22,500 nt of DNA from Conus ventricosus (lineage: Eukaryota; Mollusca; Gastropoda; Neogastropoda; Conidae). The notes under the pieces are model-generated. The model ran no database searches. It was not told where the DNA came from and was given only the letters and a program-made list of their open reading frames with translations. The position numbers and the translations under genes are program-made. Where the stretch lies: NCBI GenBank assembly GCA_018398815.1, contig CM031615.1, positions 58,714,534-58,737,033 of the forward strand, read 5' to 3'. Shown here in pieces: positions 1-9,322 of the stretch (its first letter is position 1; every line of letters starts with the position of its first letter).

Positions 1-165
1 ATCTCTCATTTTGTTGCATTTATCAGTCGTTCTAAATTGTACAACGGCAAGTGACGGACCTCTCACATTTTGTTGCATTTATCAGTCGTTCTAAACTGTA
101 CAACGGCAAGTGATGGATCTCTCACATTTTGTTGTATTTATCAGTCTTGCATTTATAGGTCGTGT
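1..165. repeat. 60-bp tandem repeat, about 2.7 copies, truncated by window edge
   Basis: The unit holds the words ttttgttgcatttatcagtc and tgtacaacggcaagtga. It begins at about 1, 61 and 120, so the period is 60 bp. Copies 1 and 2 differ at only a few bases, while the third is truncated and diverged after 'tttatcagtc'. The array probably continues to the left of the window. No reading frame spans it. It is a simple minisatellite or the edge of a satellite block. Confidence 0.9.
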
Positions 166-243
166 TAAATCAACTGTCGTGAAGGTCACAGTGGAGGCTG
201 TTACTGATTAAAGCAGCACATTTTCTTCGACTTCCGGATACCA

Positions 244-291
244 CCGACTGCAAGAGCCAGTTTATTAAGTCCGACTGCGAGAGCCAGTTTA
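244..291. repeat. two-copy 27-bp direct repeat
   Basis: The segments 244-264 and 271-291 are the same 21-base word (ccgactgc, then a or g, then agagccagttta) with one mismatch and a 6-base spacer. It lies just after the 60-bp array but shares no sequence with it. Confidence 0.75.
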
Positions 292-1205
292 TCGTTTGAC
301 GGCCCTGCTTTCCGATGGCCTGTTTTCTGACAGCCGTTGTGCCCCGACGTTTGCTTCTCGAAAAGGGTTCTACATATTTCGAATGTAATGGAGACTCGCT
401 GGTTGGAAAACGAGAGCCGTCCTTAAGGAATACACCACGCTATGTTTGCAACGGACAAGAAGCCCCTCAGGCATTCCTGTCAAATGGGCGGCTAGGATGA
501 CACACGATCTGTTTGAAGTCCGAAGGCGAACAACTCCCATCCACCCATCCCCCAACCCCGCCCCCCTCCCGACACTACCCTCCCCCTCCCCACTTTCTCT
601 TCTAACCCCCTTCCCTAAGCATGCAGTCGGAACGACTTAAAAATCCTACTTGTATGTTTTAAGTACCCGGGGTTGGGGGGGGGGGGGGGGGGGGGGCGTG
701 CTGTTTTAAACGATTCGTGTACCGGGAGCTTAGGCCCAAGCGGTGCCTGGAGTGAAAAGTGAAAGATCTGGCGATAACTGAGTGGCTGTCGCCGTGTCCG
801 GAGGAAATGTTCACACTTAACGACTGGTCTTTAAGGAGGATGATACGAATAAAGTAGACTCTTAATAGTGGTGTTGATGGCGGGTGGCTGTGTTCGTGGT
901 GATGACGGTTGGTAGAAACACGCTATTAGTCTGTTAACGGCGATGACAACGACGGCGATTACGATTCGACTTATGTTTCTCATTTAGTGCTGTTACGTAG
1001 TATATGTTTCTGGCTTTGGTCTCTGCGCGTTTCAAAGTTTGAGTTTTAATTAGTCGTCGAAAAAAAAAAAATGATGAGGTTGTGTCAATAATTTCCAAAA
1101 CTTACTTCACGACAGATTCACTGCCTGAAATTTGGGCTGGTCACCCCAGAGGGAATATATTAAGGCACCTTTGTGCAGTGGAGCCACTTTCTTTTCTTCT
1201 TCACA
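292..1205. other. spacer without a recognisable gene; G22 run and C-rich patch
   Basis: Only short open frames of 61-64 codons occur, and they overlap on both strands with no recognisable domain. A pyrimidine-rich, C-rich patch lies at about 536-612. An uninterrupted run of 22 G lies at 675-696. Short purine- and GT-rich stretches follow to 1060, then A11 at about 1060-1070. I see no splice-bounded exon or promoter that I can support. Confidence 0.6.
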
Positions 1206-1210
1206 ATTAC

Positions 1211-1227
1211 CCCCCCCCCCTCCATCT

Positions 1228-1283
<56 letters not shown>

Positions 1284-1284
1284 C
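1211..1284. repeat. (CT)n microsatellite preceded by C11
   Basis: A short C run is followed by an almost pure CT dinucleotide tract with one phase slip (cctct) near 1245. Leu/Ser-rich frames crossing it are artefacts of the repeat. Confidence 0.95.
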
Positions 1285-1703
1285 TACGCTGTCAGTGTAG
1301 ATTTTTCGACAGGAATAATTTCCTTGCTGTCTCGATTTTCAAGGTGTGGGAAACAAAAGCTATATTATGCTTCGGTCTCGTTCAGAATACCTGCATACAG
1401 ACTGGGTGAATGGGGGTTGGGGTGGGGTGTACCGTGTGCACGTGCATCCATCTATTCCCCCACGCTCCTTCCCCTTCCCTTTCACCCAGCTTAAATTTTT
1501 TTAATTGACCTTATTTCATATTTTATGATCTTATAGGATATTCGGTTATCATCAGGTTTCAAATATATGCGCCATATTTACACACAAAAAATAGGGGGAG
1601 GGATGGAACAGTTTGGGGATCCGAGGTCGAATGTGTGCCCTTAGATGCGCCTTGTTTCCCCCTTCCCTCACAGTTTAACTGACCCGCCCCTATTAGTGAA
1701 GAT

Positions 1704-1741
<38 letters not shown>

Positions 1742-2018
1742 GGAACAGCCCTTTGCGAGACTCGATCTGCAGATCAGATTTTTTCAACATTGTGGGTGAG
1801 CTGGTTGCCCACTTTGGTCCAGTGTGGTGTTTCGCCACGGAGCCAGACTGGGTGGCTCCTTGTGGGGTGGAAACTGTCATGTAATCTCTCCATCGACAGT
1901 TCTCGCCCACCCGTGTACGCTCCTTTTACCATAGGCACAGACATGGAGGGGATATCAACACTCAACTGCCCCGTGACAGAACACCGAGCAACATCACGGT
2001 TTCCGAGAAATCTGCCAG
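1285..2018. other. spacer with a 36-base poly-G run
   Basis: No gene is recognised. An uninterrupted G36 lies at 1705-1740. Open frames of 79-132 codons on either strand exist only because they read through the G and C homopolymers as poly-Gly or poly-Pro. AT-rich sequence lies at 1495-1600. Confidence 0.6.

Positions 2019-2050
<32 letters not shown>
2019..2050. repeat. poly-C run, 32 bases
   Basis: An uninterrupted run of 32 C, that is G32 on the minus strand, about 280 bp from the G36 run on the opposite strand. Both could in principle form G-quadruplex or i-motif structures. The lengths may be inexact, because such runs are hard to sequence. Confidence 0.9.
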
Positions 2051-2189
2051 TGTCTTTTTTTCTTTCTCATCAGTGGGGATGAGGAAGATGACGAACGTGC
2101 TAAAGAGTTCTCTTCTGGCCTCAGTCTGCACCACGGAACTTTATTCTTCGCTTCGTCCCTCTCTTTCCCCCGCCTTAACCCTCCCTAAC

Positions 2190-2310
2190 CAGAACCAGGT
2201 ACCCGGTTGCTGCTTGAGTGAATGGAGATGATTTTCATGCCGTGAAAATCCGACCACATGAGTGGCTCGAACTCACGACCGTTAATTTTACAGGCAAACA
2301 TTTGACAAAA
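2190..2310 (-). mobile_element. possible tRNA-derived SINE fragment (box B-like)
   Basis: Read on the minus strand, the segment around 2263-2285 contains GTGAGTTCGAGCC, close to the Pol III box B consensus GGTTCGANTCC. The plus strand downstream of 'ggtacccggttgctgc' resembles the flank of invertebrate tRNA-SINE copies as I remember them. No convincing box A, tail or target-site duplication is visible, so this would be a decayed fragment. Confidence 0.3.
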
Positions 2311-2475
2311 CAAAAAACACCCTCTGATCCACTTCTGAACAGGATAGAATGAAAACTGTTGATATCATTTCTCATATAGGAAATCCCCGAAATGAACAGC
2401 GTTTTAAAACAAGGTCGCCAGTAAAGGGCTTTCGACTGATGTAGAAATCCCAGCATTCAGTAACGTAATGTTTCA

Positions 2476-2477
<2 letters not shown>

Positions 2478-2541
<64 letters not shown>
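2478..2541. repeat. (GT)n microsatellite, 32 units
   Basis: A pure GT dinucleotide tract. The Cys/Val and His/Thr frames crossing it are repeat artefacts. Confidence 0.97.
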
Positions 2542-2542
<1 letters not shown>

Positions 2543-2660
2543 CGTTCTTAAATTTAATGTCTATCCACTTTACAGTGATCTTAGACAAAAACAAGAGACA
2601 AACGAACAGGCATACAAACAAACAAAGACAAAACAGAAAAACACATGTAAAAGGGGCCGG

Positions 2661-2673
2661 TGTGTGTATGTCG

Positions 2674-2704
<31 letters not shown>

Positions 2705-2732
2705 GGGGGGGGGCATACATGTGTGTGTGTGT
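2661..2732. repeat. compound (GT)n-G26-(GT)n tract
   Basis: Interrupted GT repeats at 2661-2687 run into an uninterrupted G26 at 2688-2713. After 'catacat' GT repeats resume to 2732. Confidence 0.93.
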
Positions 2733-2980
2733 TGTTTTAAAAATGTCATTAAAAGTGTATAGAGTGTGGAGGTTAGTGTTAGTATAAATCTTTGCATGCA
2801 TAGTCTATTTAATTAATGAGATACCATATAAGTGACCCATCACTTTAACCCCATTCTAATCTACCGGCATAACGGTAAACTGCTTTAGCCTGGATTCATA
2901 TCTGAACATTTTTAAAGAGAAACAAAACATGTTTAACCATAGAAATAATAAGAAAATAAATCAAACAAATAACTCGAGAA
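2733..2980. other. AT-rich spacer, probable 3' UTR of the adjacent non-LTR element
   Basis: No gene is seen. The part next to 2981 lies just after the ORF2 stop of the minus-strand retrotransposon fragment, so some of it is likely that element's 3' untranslated region. I could not identify a poly(A) tail or target-site duplication that would fix its end. Confidence 0.4.
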
Positions 2981-3387
2981 TCAAAGTAAATGTCCAACTG
3001 GACTCTTAACAATTGCCCTAACATTAAGTCTACAGCCTTCGCTTCGTTCCCAAAAATGTCCCCAAAATTCGCGATTGATGGGTTCAAACTTAATCACCAA
3101 GTAGGTAAATATTTTTTAGTATTTCTGCAAAGGAAGATGACATGGAATAGTGTAATATTTTGGCCACAAATGCAAGTGACATTTTTACAATATTTTGTTT
3201 TGCATGCATCAAGTCTGAGTCTAAATATCAGACTCTTCAAAAGTCGTTCCTGGTGGAGATTGTGTCCCGTTTTATATTTTACAAGCTTCTTAAAGAATTT
3301 TCCCTTGTTGTCCTTTATTATGTTTAGACACTCTTTTTGTCTTCCTATCACCGAATCCCATGATGCTTTACCTAAAAGGTAACGTAA
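2981..3387 (-). pseudogene. C-terminal remnant of a non-LTR retrotransposon ORF2
   Basis: The open frame at 3094-3380 encodes a lysine-rich segment ([14 protein letters not shown]), then IFRLRLDACKTKY, then a CxC-x7-H-x4-C cluster (CICG...H...C). This pattern is typical of the end of ORF2 in I/Jockey-like LINEs, which make the reverse transcriptase-endonuclease polyprotein. The frame stops at 3094, but a neighbouring minus frame continues with KSPVGHLL followed by a stop at 2981, which fits the usual extreme C-terminus of such proteins. So there is at least one frameshift or stop. Everything upstream (endonuclease, reverse transcriptase) is absent, and the fragment abuts the GT microsatellite at 3388. 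The clade is not settled, and the family call rests on motif memory rather than alignment. Confidence 0.6.
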
Positions 3388-3776
<389 letters not shown>

Positions 3777-3780
3777 TATT

Positions 3781-4384
3781 TGATATCACAGGCACCATGG
3801 AGCTCTTTCACCCTTCAGAATGAAAGAAGTCGTCAGAAGCGTGTGTCCGGAATGTAATGTTTACAACACTGTTTCTTCTTTCACTCACGGGCTCAGTCTG
3901 GACGAATGGTTTGGTTCCGTCCCCTATCACAAGTTGTTTTTTTCTTCAAAACGTATTCCTCACGACAGCTGTCAAAACGTACCTTACTACAGTAGGTTTG
4001 GTTCTGCATTTCAACATAGACATTTTAAAATCTTCCCCCATCCCCTTTCTGATCTTGAAGCTATTGCCAGTCGTTACGTATCATTCTGTGCTCTTGAAAA
4101 TTAACTGAATGTGAATCATCTTGAAGCATGACAACTTCCATAGTATTCCATAGACTCTCAAACTCCCTCTCAAGGTATGTCACGTTGGTCAACTGCCCCA
4201 GCTGCTGTCTGTGAGAAATCGTGAGTCCTGCAGATAACAGTCCGTGGGAACAGAACTGGGCCCAGCATACACTCAGTCCAGATAGAGCTGTGTGTTGGTG
4301 TTGCTCCAGGTAAGTCCTATAGTGACCTTCTTTCACTAACATCCACATAGAACGCGTCAAGCTCGATATTTCAGTTTTGAAAAG
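3781..4384. other. unique spacer with unassigned short ORFs
   Basis: No family is recognised. The plus strand has open frames of 94 and 83 codons (3820-4104, 3857-4108) and the minus strand one of 99 codons (4061-4360) with normal-looking mixed composition. A perfect splice-donor consensus CAG|GTAAGT sits at 4307-4315 on the plus strand, but no plus-strand open frame leads into it. This is one of the few stretches that could hold an exon. Nothing in it proves that. Confidence 0.4.
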
Positions 4385-5168
4385 CAGAGTTGTTTGCGCT
4401 CGTTTATAGTATCATAACGCCATTTTGTCAAGTTGAGTTGTTTATACTTGCTTATAGTACTGTTAGCCCATTTCGTCGTACTGATTTGAACTCGTTTATA
4501 GTAAGGTACCCTATTTCGTAAAGGTATTTGTTCCTACTCACTTACAATTATGTAGTATTGTCACCCCGCTTGGTTGTTTTTAATTCGATTGCTTGCACTC
4601 GATTATAATGTTGCCACCCATTTTGTGAAGTTGATTGTACTCGATTATGATATTGCCACCTCATTTTTGAAGTTGGTTGTACTCGGTTATAACATTATCA
4701 CCCCATTTTGTGAAGTTGATTGTACTCGATTATAACATTATCACCCCATTTTGCGAAGTTGATTGTACTCGATTATAATATTGCCAGCCATTTTGTGATG
4801 TTGACCGTACTCGATTATAATACTGCATTACGTTAAGTTGATTGAAGATTGTTACACTCATCTTACAGAGTTGTGTTGTCGGTAAAGATTATAGTATCGT
4901 TACCTCATTTCAACAAACTGAGTTGTTGTATCCGATTGTGGTGTTTTTACCCCATTTTGTCGAGTTGAGTTTGTTGTAAACCGAGCACAGGATTGTCACT
5001 CCTTTTTCGTCCAGTCGATTGTTTTAACTCGCTTTTTGTTAAGTTGATTGTTTGTACTCGCTTTGATGACGTTACCCTAATTTGTCAGGAATATTGCTTA
5101 AATTACTAGTATATCCTTTTGCCGAGTTGAATTATTTGTGTTTACCTATGGCATCTTTCCCCCAAATT
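4385..5168. repeat. degenerate minisatellite array, block 1
   Basis: Repeated words are 'cattttgt..agttga', 'gtactcgattata' and 'attgtcacccc'. The most homogeneous part (about 4610-4820) has a 43-bp period, with units reading approximately gaagttgattgtactcgatt followed by ataacattatcaccccattttgt. Flanking units are longer (about 47-50 bp) and more diverged. The array is non-coding. It resumes after the SINE at 5605 and again at about 8050. Confidence 0.88.
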
Positions 5169-5180
5169 GTCAGTCTGCGT

Positions 5181-5592
5181 TGGGGCCGGCATTGCTCAGT
5201 TGGTAGAGCGCCAGACTCGTGATCCTGGGGTTGCGGGTTCTAATTTCGGTACAGGGGGATTCTTCCCTCGGAGTTAACATTGGTTCTGACTCCATTCCCC
5301 GCACAGTCCTTCGAATGAGACTATAAATCGAGGTTCCGTGTGTGAACGAACGCACAACATATTGCACACACGTAAAATCCCATCATCAACTTTTGGAAGA
5401 GAAGGCCAGTCTGGCCGTTGGTATGGATGACACGTTACACATAGCATGCACCTTCCCTGAAGATAGAGTATGGCTGCATTAATGGCGGGATAAAAACAAA
5501 CGGTCATGCACACAAAACTCCACTGCCTGTCTATACAGGCAGTGTCCGGAGGAGTATCAGCCTGCGTACGCAGAAAGACAGAAAGAAAAAAA
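5181..5592 (+). mobile_element. tRNA-derived SINE, 412 bp, with 12-bp target-site duplication
   Basis: The 5' end has a tRNA-like head: a box A-like ttgctcagttggtagagcg from 5192 and a degenerate box B (gggttctaattt, about 5235-5246), so transcription by RNA polymerase III is expected for an intact family member. A central region (about 5270-5400, including agtccttcgaatgagac and acgtaaaatccca) is followed by a purine tail ending aaagaaaaaaa. The element is bounded by identical 12-bp copies of gtcagtctgcgt at 5169-5180 and 5593-5604, a classical LINE-mobilised target-site duplication. It landed inside one unit of the minisatellite array. A diverged relative lies at about 13036-13260. The family name is not known to me. 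Confidence 0.88.
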
Positions 5593-5604
5593 GTCAGTCT
5601 GCGT

Positions 5605-5945
5605 CGTTTGCACTCGCTTAGGGTTCTGCTAACCCATTTTGTCGAATTGTTTGTACTGCGATTTAGTATTGATCTTTTTTTTTGTTAACATGGAGAGTTG
5701 GATTGTTTCGGTTACCCTTTTTTTTGTCGAGAGGATTTGTTTTGTACTCCCTTTTAGTATCGTCATCTCCTTTTGTCGTGAAGAGTTGTTGGTACCCCCT
5801 TTGTAGTGATCCAACCTCAAATTTTGTCAAGAGAGTTGCCTGTGCTCAGTTTTGATATCGTTACCCCAATTTTTTTCTGGTTAACTGCTCCCGCTAGGTT
5901 ATAGTATTGTTAACTTATGCTTAGCAGTTTGAGTCGTTTTGACTC
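5605..5945. repeat. degenerate minisatellite array, block 2
   Basis: This continues the 4385-5168 array immediately after the SINE, with the same words 'acccattttgtcgaattgtttgtactg' in diverged forms, 'agtatcgtcatctcctttt' and 'atcgttacccc'. Units are more diverged than in block 1 and contain T-run expansions (for example near 5675 and 5721). Confidence 0.78.
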
Positions 5946-5954
5946 GCTAATAAG

Positions 5955-6196
5955 CCCACTACTACTACTGTTGCTGTCACTGCTGCTGCTGTTACTACTA
6001 CTGCTACTTCTACTGCTGTTGCTGCTACTACTACTGTTACTGCTGCAACTACTATCACTACTACTACTGCTGCTGCTGCTACTACTACAACTATTACTGC
6101 TGCTACTGGTGCTACTGCTGAAGCTGCTACTACTACTACTACTACTACAAGTACTGCTGCTGCTACTACCACAACTATTACTACTACTGCTACTTT
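5955..6196. repeat. CTG/CTA-type trinucleotide tract, about 240 bp
   Basis: Interspersed actact, gctgct and gttgct triplets run almost uninterrupted in one phase. The resulting poly-Leu (plus) and Ala/Val (minus) frames are a repeat artefact; there is no protein-like flank or start context. Confidence 0.93.
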
Positions 6197-6825
6197 AATA
6201 ACAGCATTTATAAAATGCGTTCTTTTGCATCGGCGACTCGATACGCTGTTCACTCTCTATTCAGCGAAGTTTGACATGCATCCAAACCACTCCCCCGCCC
6301 CTCCTCCTCCTCACCAACCCACTGACACCCCGTCTCCCTTCTGACCCCACACAACACCCAAAGCTTACAACATAACCCAAGGGGATGGCTGTCGAAACAT
6401 ACGCTGTTTTTAAAACTGGACAGAGATGAGATGTCGCTCAGACTGGATGGCAGCGAGTTCCCGATCATATTGAGCAGAAAAAAACCAAAGCTGCATTCTG
6501 TCAAGGTCTTCATTTTGCGTGTTGAAAGTCTCGTGAGCTTTTCATGGGAAGAGCGAATGGAACGAGAAGAGAGCCGGGCGCTGAGCAGCATGGACAGGCC
6601 ACACGCCACAATTAGAATTTTGCACTAAATCACTATAATCCATGTAAGCGTTTTAAGGCGATGCATGAATTTGAGCCAAAACCTGTTTTTAAACTGATAA
6701 TAGATCAAAAGAACTACCCCCTCCCCCCCCCCCCAAATCATTTCACTTGTTTTCAGGGACTTCTCCGATGAAAGCATTCACAATCTAGTAATACATGAGC
6801 TATCCCTTACCTGACCTCACATGTC
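6197..6825. other. unique spacer
   Basis: No recognisable gene. A minus-strand open frame of 119 codons (6250-6609) and an overlapping plus frame of 65 codons exist. The minus product is Ser/Leu-rich with a short hydrophobic stretch (FGFFLLNMIG) but shows no domain I know. A C12 run lies near 6724-6735. Confidence 0.45.
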
Positions 6826-6839
6826 GGGCGTTCGCACTT

Positions 6840-7690
6840 TTTTTTTTTCTTTTTTTTTTCTGTCCCAACCTCTGCGCTACCTCAGAGGCAGTGCACCCAC
6901 GCCGCTCATTCCGATACCCCGTCCACAGCCATAGCCCGGCCGGCCCCGCCGCAGCCCCGGCACCAGCAATCCACAGCAGTCAATGTCAAGTCGTCAAGAG
7001 GTAACCCACCGGAGGAGACACTGCACTGCCGCCGAGTCACTTCGGTGGTGTTCAGTGGCGCCTGTTCTGATCTAACATACGCAGGACACCACCTACTAAG
7101 CCCCCTACTGACGACAATAATTGCTTAGTCGCGGAGCCGGCGTGAGTGAGCTCTCCCTCCGGAGGGCGCCACCACGTCCGTCCAACGACAGCCCCCATGG
7201 ACTCGCCGATACCGGTGACCCCGACGGAAGCAAACCAAGGCCACAGACGCGGAGAGGACATCGAAATTGAGGTCACCATGAGAGCAGGGCATGAAGGGCC
7301 ACAGAATTTGACTTTTTTTTTTAATGCTGATCAATGTGAATGAGGATGATTAAGATGATGCTACGGATTTCCATTTCGGTCTGAGACTACATGACAGGGC
7401 TGTACTCTACGCTTCCTTTCATAATATATCCTGGCGTCAACCAGGCCCGAGAGATACAGGCACCTGCAGTGTTGGTCATGAAATTTGAGCAACACTCTCA
7501 GAAACGCATCCATTAAGTGGATGAAACTCGACTGTGTGGTCCCAGTCTTCCCAACTGAGTCCGCAGCAAACTCAACTCTGGGTAGGAGCCGGTCGGGGCA
7601 GAAAAAACCCACATGACTCTGATGGGATTCGAACCCACGACCTCCCAGCCGGGAGTCCGCGACATTAACCACTTCGCCACGGCGGCTGGT
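6840..7690 (-). mobile_element. long tRNA-headed retroposon, 851 bp, with 14-bp target-site duplication
   Basis: On the minus strand the element starts at 7690 with a tRNA-like head: box A-like TGGCGAAGTGGTTAATG (about 7666-7682) and a near-perfect box B, GGTTCGAATCC (about 7627-7637). The body runs leftward through a (C)ATCATC(T)-type segment and an internal A10 (7311-7320), then a GC-rich half. It ends in an interrupted poly(A) (T runs on the plus strand, 6838-6860). Identical copies of gggcgttcgcactt at 6826-6839 and 7691-7704 flank the whole interval, so it inserted as one unit. At 851 bp it is long for a SINE. The internal A-run suggests a SINE of about 370 bp fused to a second sequence of about 470 bp. 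Open frames of 65-113 codons show no recognisable domain. Confidence 0.8.
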
Positions 7691-7704
7691 GGGCGTTCGC
7701 ACTT

Positions 7705-8045
7705 ACCTGTGGCCCCATCTTGGCGCCACGGAAAACAGTCCCATTCCTTTCATTTCAGTCCGTCTGCTTGGAACCACCTGGCATGTACCTTGATGGGTGC
7801 ATGTAAATAAAAAAAAAAGAAGGTAAATCAACTTTCAGACACAATAAAATTCTCGAAACAATCTAATTGTGCCTGTCTACAAATACTCGACTCCTTAATC
7901 AACACCTTGGTGCACTGACTTTAGGTGTGCGGCCGCGAATAGCGGCGGGAGTGACCCAACAAAATGGCGGGTCATGAGAATTGTTATCTTGAATGATCGA
8001 AATCTTCATGGGATCCGATGAACTTGAGGTGCTACGTGTTCGTCT
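7705..8045. other. unique spacer
   Basis: No gene or recognisable element seen. An A-rich patch (aaataaaaaaaaaag) is at 7805-7820. Confidence 0.55.
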
Positions 8046-8049
8046 ATAC

Positions 8050-8605
8050 AAGTATCATCCAACACTGTCAAGTTGAATTGTTTTCACCTGTGTCTAGTAG
8101 CATTACACTTTTTTGTCAGAAGTTGAATTGTTTGTAGTCGTTTACTATATCGTTATCCCCTCTTGTCATCTTGTACGCCTACTCATCATATTAGCGTAAT
8201 TCCATTTTGTCTGGTTGAATTTCCGGTACTAGTTTATAACACTGCCATCCAATATTGTAAAGTTGAATTGTTTGTACCCCTTTACAGTGTTGTTATCTCA
8301 TTATGTCAAAATTAATTGATTGTACTCGTTTCTGGTATTGTTTTCCTATTTTGTCAAGTTAAATTGCTCGTTACTGTTATTGCTTCCATATTTTTTTTCA
8401 AGTTCAGCTTCTTTCAATACTCCATTGTGGTACTGTTACCTCGTTTTAGAGCAAGAAAGGTTTTACTCGCAGTGTCATCATCCCATTTAGACAGTTCATT
8501 TTTCCTTTTATTTTATAGTCATTAGTAGCATTTTTATCCTATTTTGTTAAGTTGAACTGTTTGTACTTGTATATGGTATCGTTACCGCATTTTTTGTTTA
8601 TCTAA
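8050..8605. repeat. degenerate minisatellite array, block 3
   Basis: The unit is the same as at 4385-5168 and 5605-5945: recurring 'gtcaagttgaattgtttgta', 'ctcgttt.tggtattgtt' and 'attttgtcaagtt'. Units are about 47-55 bp and strongly diverged. The 69-codon frame at 8316-8525 is incidental. Confidence 0.8.
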
Positions 8606-8812
8606 CCAGCTAAAGTGACATAGCAGACGAGGTAACCGTCCTAAGAGACTTGGGGTAAACGGCCGAAACACTGAAGAACGCCACCAGAACGACAACACGT
8701 TAACATTGGGCAGTCAAAAGGACGCGAGTATTTATACTGGCGCGAGCAGGATTCGAACCCGCAACATCGGATTGCGAACTGGACGTTCTACCCCTGTGGC
8801 CAGGCGGTCCAC
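8606..8812 (-). mobile_element. tRNA-headed SINE-like element
   Basis: On the minus strand a box A-like TGGCCACAGGGGTAGAACG (plus 8784-8802) is followed by a perfect box B, GGTTCGAATCC (plus 8749-8759). The ends of this 75-nt segment do not pair as an acceptor stem, so it is not a functional tRNA gene. Downstream sequence to about 8606 has no internal similarity to the other two SINEs in this window, and the block-3 minisatellite starts beyond it. I found no target-site duplication, so the boundaries are approximate. Confidence 0.6.
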
Positions 8813-8829
8813 CTGAGGAACTGCAGGGC

Positions 8830-8955
8830 AGGGATTCGGAAGGGAGCTCAGGGTGGAGGTGGGGAGGGGGGCGAGGCTGATGAGGCTGAGCGACGGCTGA
8901 AGGAGTAAGGGGAGGGAGGGGGAGGGAGGGGGGGGGGGGGAGATGGCGAGGGAGT
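8830..8955 (+). repeat. G-rich polypurine-biased tract
   Basis: Many G runs of 3-13 bases (gggag, ggggaggggg, and G13 near 8929-8940) on the plus strand give G-quadruplex potential. There is no coding signal. Confidence 0.7.
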
Positions 8956-9175
8956 GTAAAGGGAGAGAATTCTGTTCAGTTCAACTTGAGAAACAATTTG
9001 TACATATATTACTTCAGTGAACGGAATCTAATTTAAACTATCAATCAATATGAATCTTTAGCTTTGTTCGTTTTTTTTTTGTTTTTTTTTATCTTTCTTT
9101 AATCGTGAACTGTATGAACCTTGAGCTTTGTTCATCCCTCTCTCTCTAATACTCTTTTGTTCTTTCCTTATGCCC
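8956..9175. other. AT-rich spacer with T runs
   Basis: No gene. T-rich runs at 9070-9090. The words 'tctttagctttgttc' (about 9054) and 'ccttgagctttgttc' (about 9119) hint at an old short duplication. Confidence 0.5.
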
Positions 9176-9322
9176 TCTTCTCCTCCCTCCCCCTCCCCCC
9201 ACCCCCCCCCCCCCCCCCCCCCCCCTCTCTCTCTCTCTCCGATACTCTTTTTGCTCTTTCTTTATGCCCTCTTCTCCTCCCTCTCTTCCCCCCTTTCTCT
9301 CTCTCTCTCCCTCTCTACTGAG
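9176..9322. repeat. CT/C-rich tract with C24 and a 95-bp partial duplication
   Basis: A near-identical segment ('atactctttttg.tctttctttatgccctcttc') occurs at about 9149-9186 and 9242-9281. Between the two copies lie C24 (9202-9225) and (CT)n. The result reads as a local tandem duplication of a pyrimidine-rich sequence. Confidence 0.8.

Noticed and set aside
4307..4315. Splice donor CAG|GTAAGT suggesting a plus-strand exon
   Set aside because: No plus-strand open frame leads into it, and a single consensus match is expected by chance in 22 kb.
5182..5255. Functional tRNA gene candidate on the plus strand
   Set aside because: The box B region is degenerate and the segment is inside a SINE bounded by a 12-bp duplication.
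5917..6253. Poly-Leu and Ala/Val frames
   Set aside because: Created by a CTG/CTA trinucleotide tract. Overlapping frames on both strands are open for the same reason.
7613..7690. Functional tRNA gene candidate on the minus strand
   Set aside because: A and B boxes are present, but the ends do not form an acceptor stem, and the segment is the head of a retroposon with its own target-site duplication.
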